This document shows positions 61,356-64,000 of a stretch of 64,000 bases of DNA, piece after piece (position 1 is the stretch's first letter; each line of letters starts with the position of its first letter). The stretch lies in NCBI GenBank assembly GCA_018266455.1, contig JAFEAJ010000022.1, positions 153,235 through 217,234 of the forward strand, written 5' to 3'. This DNA comes from Bacteroidota bacterium (GTDB taxonomy: Bacteria; Bacteroidota; Bacteroidia; Chitinophagales; Chitinophagaceae). A program made the translations under genes and the position numbers. The notes below the pieces were generated by a model. The model saw nothing but the letters and a program-made list of their open reading frames with translations. It ran no database searches and was not told the DNA's origin.

Positions 61356-63554
61356 CTATCTGCCACCCGGCGGGCAATGTTCCTTCAGGTAATTTGTGTA
61401 CAGGGTTCTTAAATGTTCTGTAGTGCCCGGCCCTTCATTAATGCTATGGGTGCGGTTGGGGTAAGCCATAAACCGGAACTGCCTGTTGTATTTTATCAAT
61501 TCATTCAGCAGCATTTCAGCATTATTATAATGCACGTTGTCGTCGCCGGTGCCATGTATGTATAATAAATTGCCCCGGAGGTTTTTTGCATAAGTGATGG
61601 GCGAGCCATTAACAAAATCTTCTTTGTTCTCTTCAGGCAGTCCCATATAACGTTCCTGGTAAATATTATCATAGGTAAGCTCGTTGCCTACTGCGGCAAT
61701 GGCAATGCCTGTTTTATAAATTTCAGGGTGCTGGAACATCAGGTTCAATGTGGCAGAGCCGCCACCGCTCCATCCCCATACTGCCACCCGCGAAGTATCG
61801 ATAAACGGCATCTTGAGGATTTCTTTTGCTGCTGCAGCCTGGTCGCTGATGTTCAACAAGCCAATTTTCCGGTAAATACATTTCCTCCATTCCCTTCCTT
61901 TTGGCGCAGGGGTGCCGCGGTTGTCAACGGAAACATAGAGGTAACCATCATCGGTCATGTTACCGATGTACTCTCTGTTATTAGCAATGCCATAAACATC
62001 TCTCACATTTTGGCCTGCAGGTTCAGTGTAAACATAAAATACTATCGGGTATTTTTTTGAGGGGTCGAAATGGGTTGGCTTGGCCATCCACGCATCCATT
62101 TCTATACCTGCTGTTGTGGTTATTTTGAAGAAGCTCAGGTTCGATTTGGATGAATCTGCAGCATCTGCTGCCTGTTGCACTTTATTCCCATCTAATGCTG
62201 ACTGATCGGGAAGGGAAACCCATTCCGAAACCGGGGGCGTGTAATGATTGGAAAAACTATGCCATGCAATTTTTGCGTTTGTTGAAATGATATAATCATG
62301 TGTGCCGATCTGGTTCAGCGGAGATAATAATTCAGCCTTGCCTTTGCCATTTAATTTTGTACGGTATAAATATTTTTGGGTTGCATTGCCTGGGGAAGCG
62401 ATAAAATAAACATACCCTCCTTTTTCATCTATGCACTTTATATCCATCACATCATAATTGCCCTGTGTGATCAATGTTTCTTTTTTTCCATCACTGCTCA
62501 TTTTGTATAAATGAAGCCAGCCGTCTTTTTCGCTTGCCCACAAAAAATTTTTCCCATTATCAAGCCAGTCCCAACCACCCATTCTGTAATCAGCATAATA
62601 GCGGCCTTCTATGTCAATCCATGCAGGATCTTTTTCGGTATAAATAATTTTTGAAGAGCCGTTATCGATATGGCAAAGCATCAAATTGCTTTGGTTTTGC
62701 TTTCTGTTCAGGTGCTGAATGATCAGCTCTTCATTGTTTGCGGCCCACTCCATTCTTGGAACATAGGTGCCCCAAATTTTATCATCGGGAACGTCCATCC
62801 ACTTTATTTGGGCAGAAGAAACATCGACCACGCCTATTTTATAAGGCGATGGCTTTTCTCCGGCAACAGGATATTCAACAGGTATCACTCTGGAATAAAC
62901 CGAATCCGTTGTGTTCAGCATATCATAATCTCTCGTGTTGCTGGCATCAATTTGCCAGTAAGCAATTTTTTTACTGTCGGGGCTCCATCGGAAGCCATCG
63001 CGGCAATCAAATTCTTCTTCATACGCCCAGTCAAAAGTCCCGTTGATCAGTTTGCGCGTGCCATCGAAAGTGAGCTGTTTGAGTTGGTGAGAAGCCAGGT
63101 CTTCAACATACAAATTATGTTCGCTTACGTAAGCGCATTGGGCCCCATCAGGCGAAAATTTTGCGAACATTAACGATGAGACAGGTAATGATTTCCCCAA
63201 CTGCTGAAGAGAATTATTTTGAAAATCATATATCCAATAATCTCCCCTGGTGTCATAACGCCACACTTTTTTTGTGTTGGTGTAGATCAAAACCTTTTTC
63301 CAGTCAGCAGAAAAAGAAAATCTGCGGATATACAGAGGCATTGTTTGACCCGAAGGGGTCAATTTATTTTTTGACAGAATAACGGCTTCCTGGCCTCCCG
63401 GAACGGCGATCTCCATAATCTCGCCCTGTTTTACGGTATAATAAGAATTGCCGTCCCTGCTCCAATTCAATTTGCTTCCATATTGGGCGCAAATAATAGC
63501 AGGCAGTATCAAAAAAAATAAAAAAAGAAAAAAAGATCCTGGTCGGTATTGCAT
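61356..63554 (-). CDS. S9B-family dipeptidyl peptidase IV
   Basis: A 732-residue protein with a signal peptide (FFLFLFFLILPAIICAQ), an eight-bladed propeller including the DPP4 double-Glu motif (DWAYEEEFDCRDGFRWSPD), and a C-terminal alpha/beta hydrolase. The nucleophile is Ser596 in GWSGGG, the Asp is in HGTGDDNVH and the His in NRTHSINEG. It should remove Xaa-Pro dipeptides in the periplasm. Length and motifs are complete. Confidence 0.92.
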   Translation of the reverse strand: MQYRPGSFFLFLFFLILPAIICAQYGSKLNWSRDGNSYYTVKQGEIMEIAVPGGQEAVILSKNKLTPSGQTMPLYIRRFSFSADWKKVLIYTNTKKVWRYDTRGDYWIYDFQNNSLQQLGKSLPVSSLMFAKFSPDGAQCAYVSEHNLYVEDLASHQLKQLTFDGTRKLINGTFDWAYEEEFDCRDGFRWSPDSKKIAYWQIDASNTRDYDMLNTTDSVYSRVIPVEYPVAGEKPSPYKIGVVDVSSAQIKWMDVPDDKIWGTYVPRMEWAANNEELIIQHLNRKQNQSNLMLCHIDNGSSKIIYTEKDPAWIDIEGRYYADYRMGGWDWLDNGKNFLWASEKDGWLHLYKMSSDGKKETLITQGNYDVMDIKCIDEKGGYVYFIASPGNATQKYLYRTKLNGKGKAELLSPLNQIGTHDYIISTNAKIAWHSFSNHYTPPVSEWVSLPDQSALDGNKVQQAADAADSSKSNLSFFKITTTAGIEMDAWMAKPTHFDPSKKYPIVFYVYTEPAGQNVRDVYGIANNREYIGNMTDDGYLYVSVDNRGTPAPKGREWRKCIYRKIGLLNISDQAAAAKEILKMPFIDTSRVAVWGWSGGGSATLNLMFQHPEIYKTGIAIAAVGNELTYDNIYQERYMGLPEENKEDFVNGSPITYAKNLRGNLLYIHGTGDDNVHYNNAEMLLNELIKYNRQFRFMAYPNRTHSINEGPGTTEHLRTLYTNYLKEHCPPGGR

Positions 63555-63667
63555 GTGTGTTATTTTTTACGGAAATTAAATCATTCAATGGAGACATACC
63601 AGACTAAAGTAAAATTGCCCTTAATATTTTTTGCAGCATATAATTCATTCGCAAATGAAATAAAGGA

Positions 63668-63979
63668 CTAATATTTTCTTGCCCTTCGCCAGTGGCCAGG
63701 CATCCAGGCCCATCCTTTGTGAGAATGGACCCAACGGCCGGGGACCCAAACCCATCCCGGGTGTGGTGGCAACACCCATCGGCTCCCCGCACTTTCATAA
63801 TGGCCGCCTTTTGCATTCCAGTCCTCTTCTATCCAAACGTATGCCGGGCTTGGTTTTGAAGGGCGAACAGCTTTTGGCGCTACAGGTTTAACAGCAACAT
63901 ATACCTGTGCCGAAACTGTAAGTGAAAAAACCATCGCCATTGCTGATAAAATACCTATACTGTTCAGGGGCCTATTCAT
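63668..63979 (-). CDS. Exported YXWGXW-repeat protein
   Basis: A 103-residue protein with a signal peptide ending near VSAQ. The tail carries Trp-rich repeats (WVWVPGRWVHSHKGWAWMPG, then HWRRARKY) in the spacing of the YXWGXW family. The function is unknown; it is often in the envelope of Bacteroidota and Proteobacteria. Confidence 0.8.
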   Translation of the reverse strand: MNRPLNSIGILSAMAMVFSLTVSAQVYVAVKPVAPKAVRPSKPSPAYVWIEEDWNAKGGHYESAGSRWVLPPHPGWVWVPGRWVHSHKGWAWMPGHWRRARKY

Positions 63980-64000
63980 AACTGATTCATTATATTTTTA

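Noticed and set aside
1..64000. CRISPR array, prophage, integron or insertion sequence
   Set aside because: No regularly spaced direct repeats, integrase, transposase or phage structural genes were found.

Overview
The window is a chromosomal segment of a Bacteroidota bacterium, most likely from the Chitinophagaceae or a close relative. Supporting signs are SusD-like and DUF5916 outer-membrane proteins, a CotH protein ending in a T9SS-type sorting domain, Bacteroidota-style promoters (TTG, about 20 bases, TAnnTTTG), few Shine-Dalgarno sequences, moderate GC, and the gene order of the S10/spc ribosomal cluster. No phage, plasmid, insertion sequence or CRISPR array was seen.

Layout. 1-9.5 kb: an edge-truncated L,D-transpeptidase lipoprotein facing a VanX-like D-Ala-D-Ala dipeptidase, an amino acid permease, an exported DinB-like protein, an arsenic operon (arsR-arsM-arsC, no efflux pump) with a perfect palindromic operator over its promoter, and a 934-residue secreted hydrolase-like/SUMF1 fusion. 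9.5-19.1 kb: a decaying catabolic island. Apparently intact ribokinase, ADP-ribosylglycohydrolase, GntP-type permease and glycerate 2-kinase genes run leftwards, with a heme protein and a GRP sugar transporter fused by what looks like a deletion. Around them lie remnants of MFS, M20 peptidase, phytanoyl-CoA dioxygenase, SusD and DeoR genes. 19.3-33.3 kb: amtB, a metal-binding HMA protein and pyrE, a PAS histidine kinase with a REC-Crp fusion regulator, an overlapping DinB/NRDE/ATP-grasp operon, a Crp-YHS-DoxX-YceI cluster, and an Fe-S (CCG) protein.

33.3-47.6 kb: tRNA-Gly(CCC), an alpha/beta hydrolase, a zinc alcohol dehydrogenase, a DUF5916 protein, pyrB, coaD, a hotdog thioesterase, a NUDIX hydrolase, thiolase, CotH, GNAT, CvfB, a BaiN-like flavoprotein and map. 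47.9-59.9 kb: the S10/spc operon on the minus strand from rpsJ to secY, followed by map. It has a canonical promoter before rpsJ, a long rpsJ-rplC leader with competing hairpins, and terminator-like hairpins before rplD and secY. The usual infA-rpsM-rpsK-rpsD-rpoA-rplQ tail is absent here. 60-64 kb: a small secreted protein, a frameshifted lipoprotein, a DPP4-type peptidase and a YXWGXW-repeat protein.

Most of the window is ordinary core genome. The parts worth a second look are the deletion-ridden island at 9.5-19.1 kb, the DinB/NRDE/ATP-grasp operon, the SUMF1 fusion, the pump-less arsenic operon and the hairpins in the ribosomal operon. I found no system I can confidently call new.
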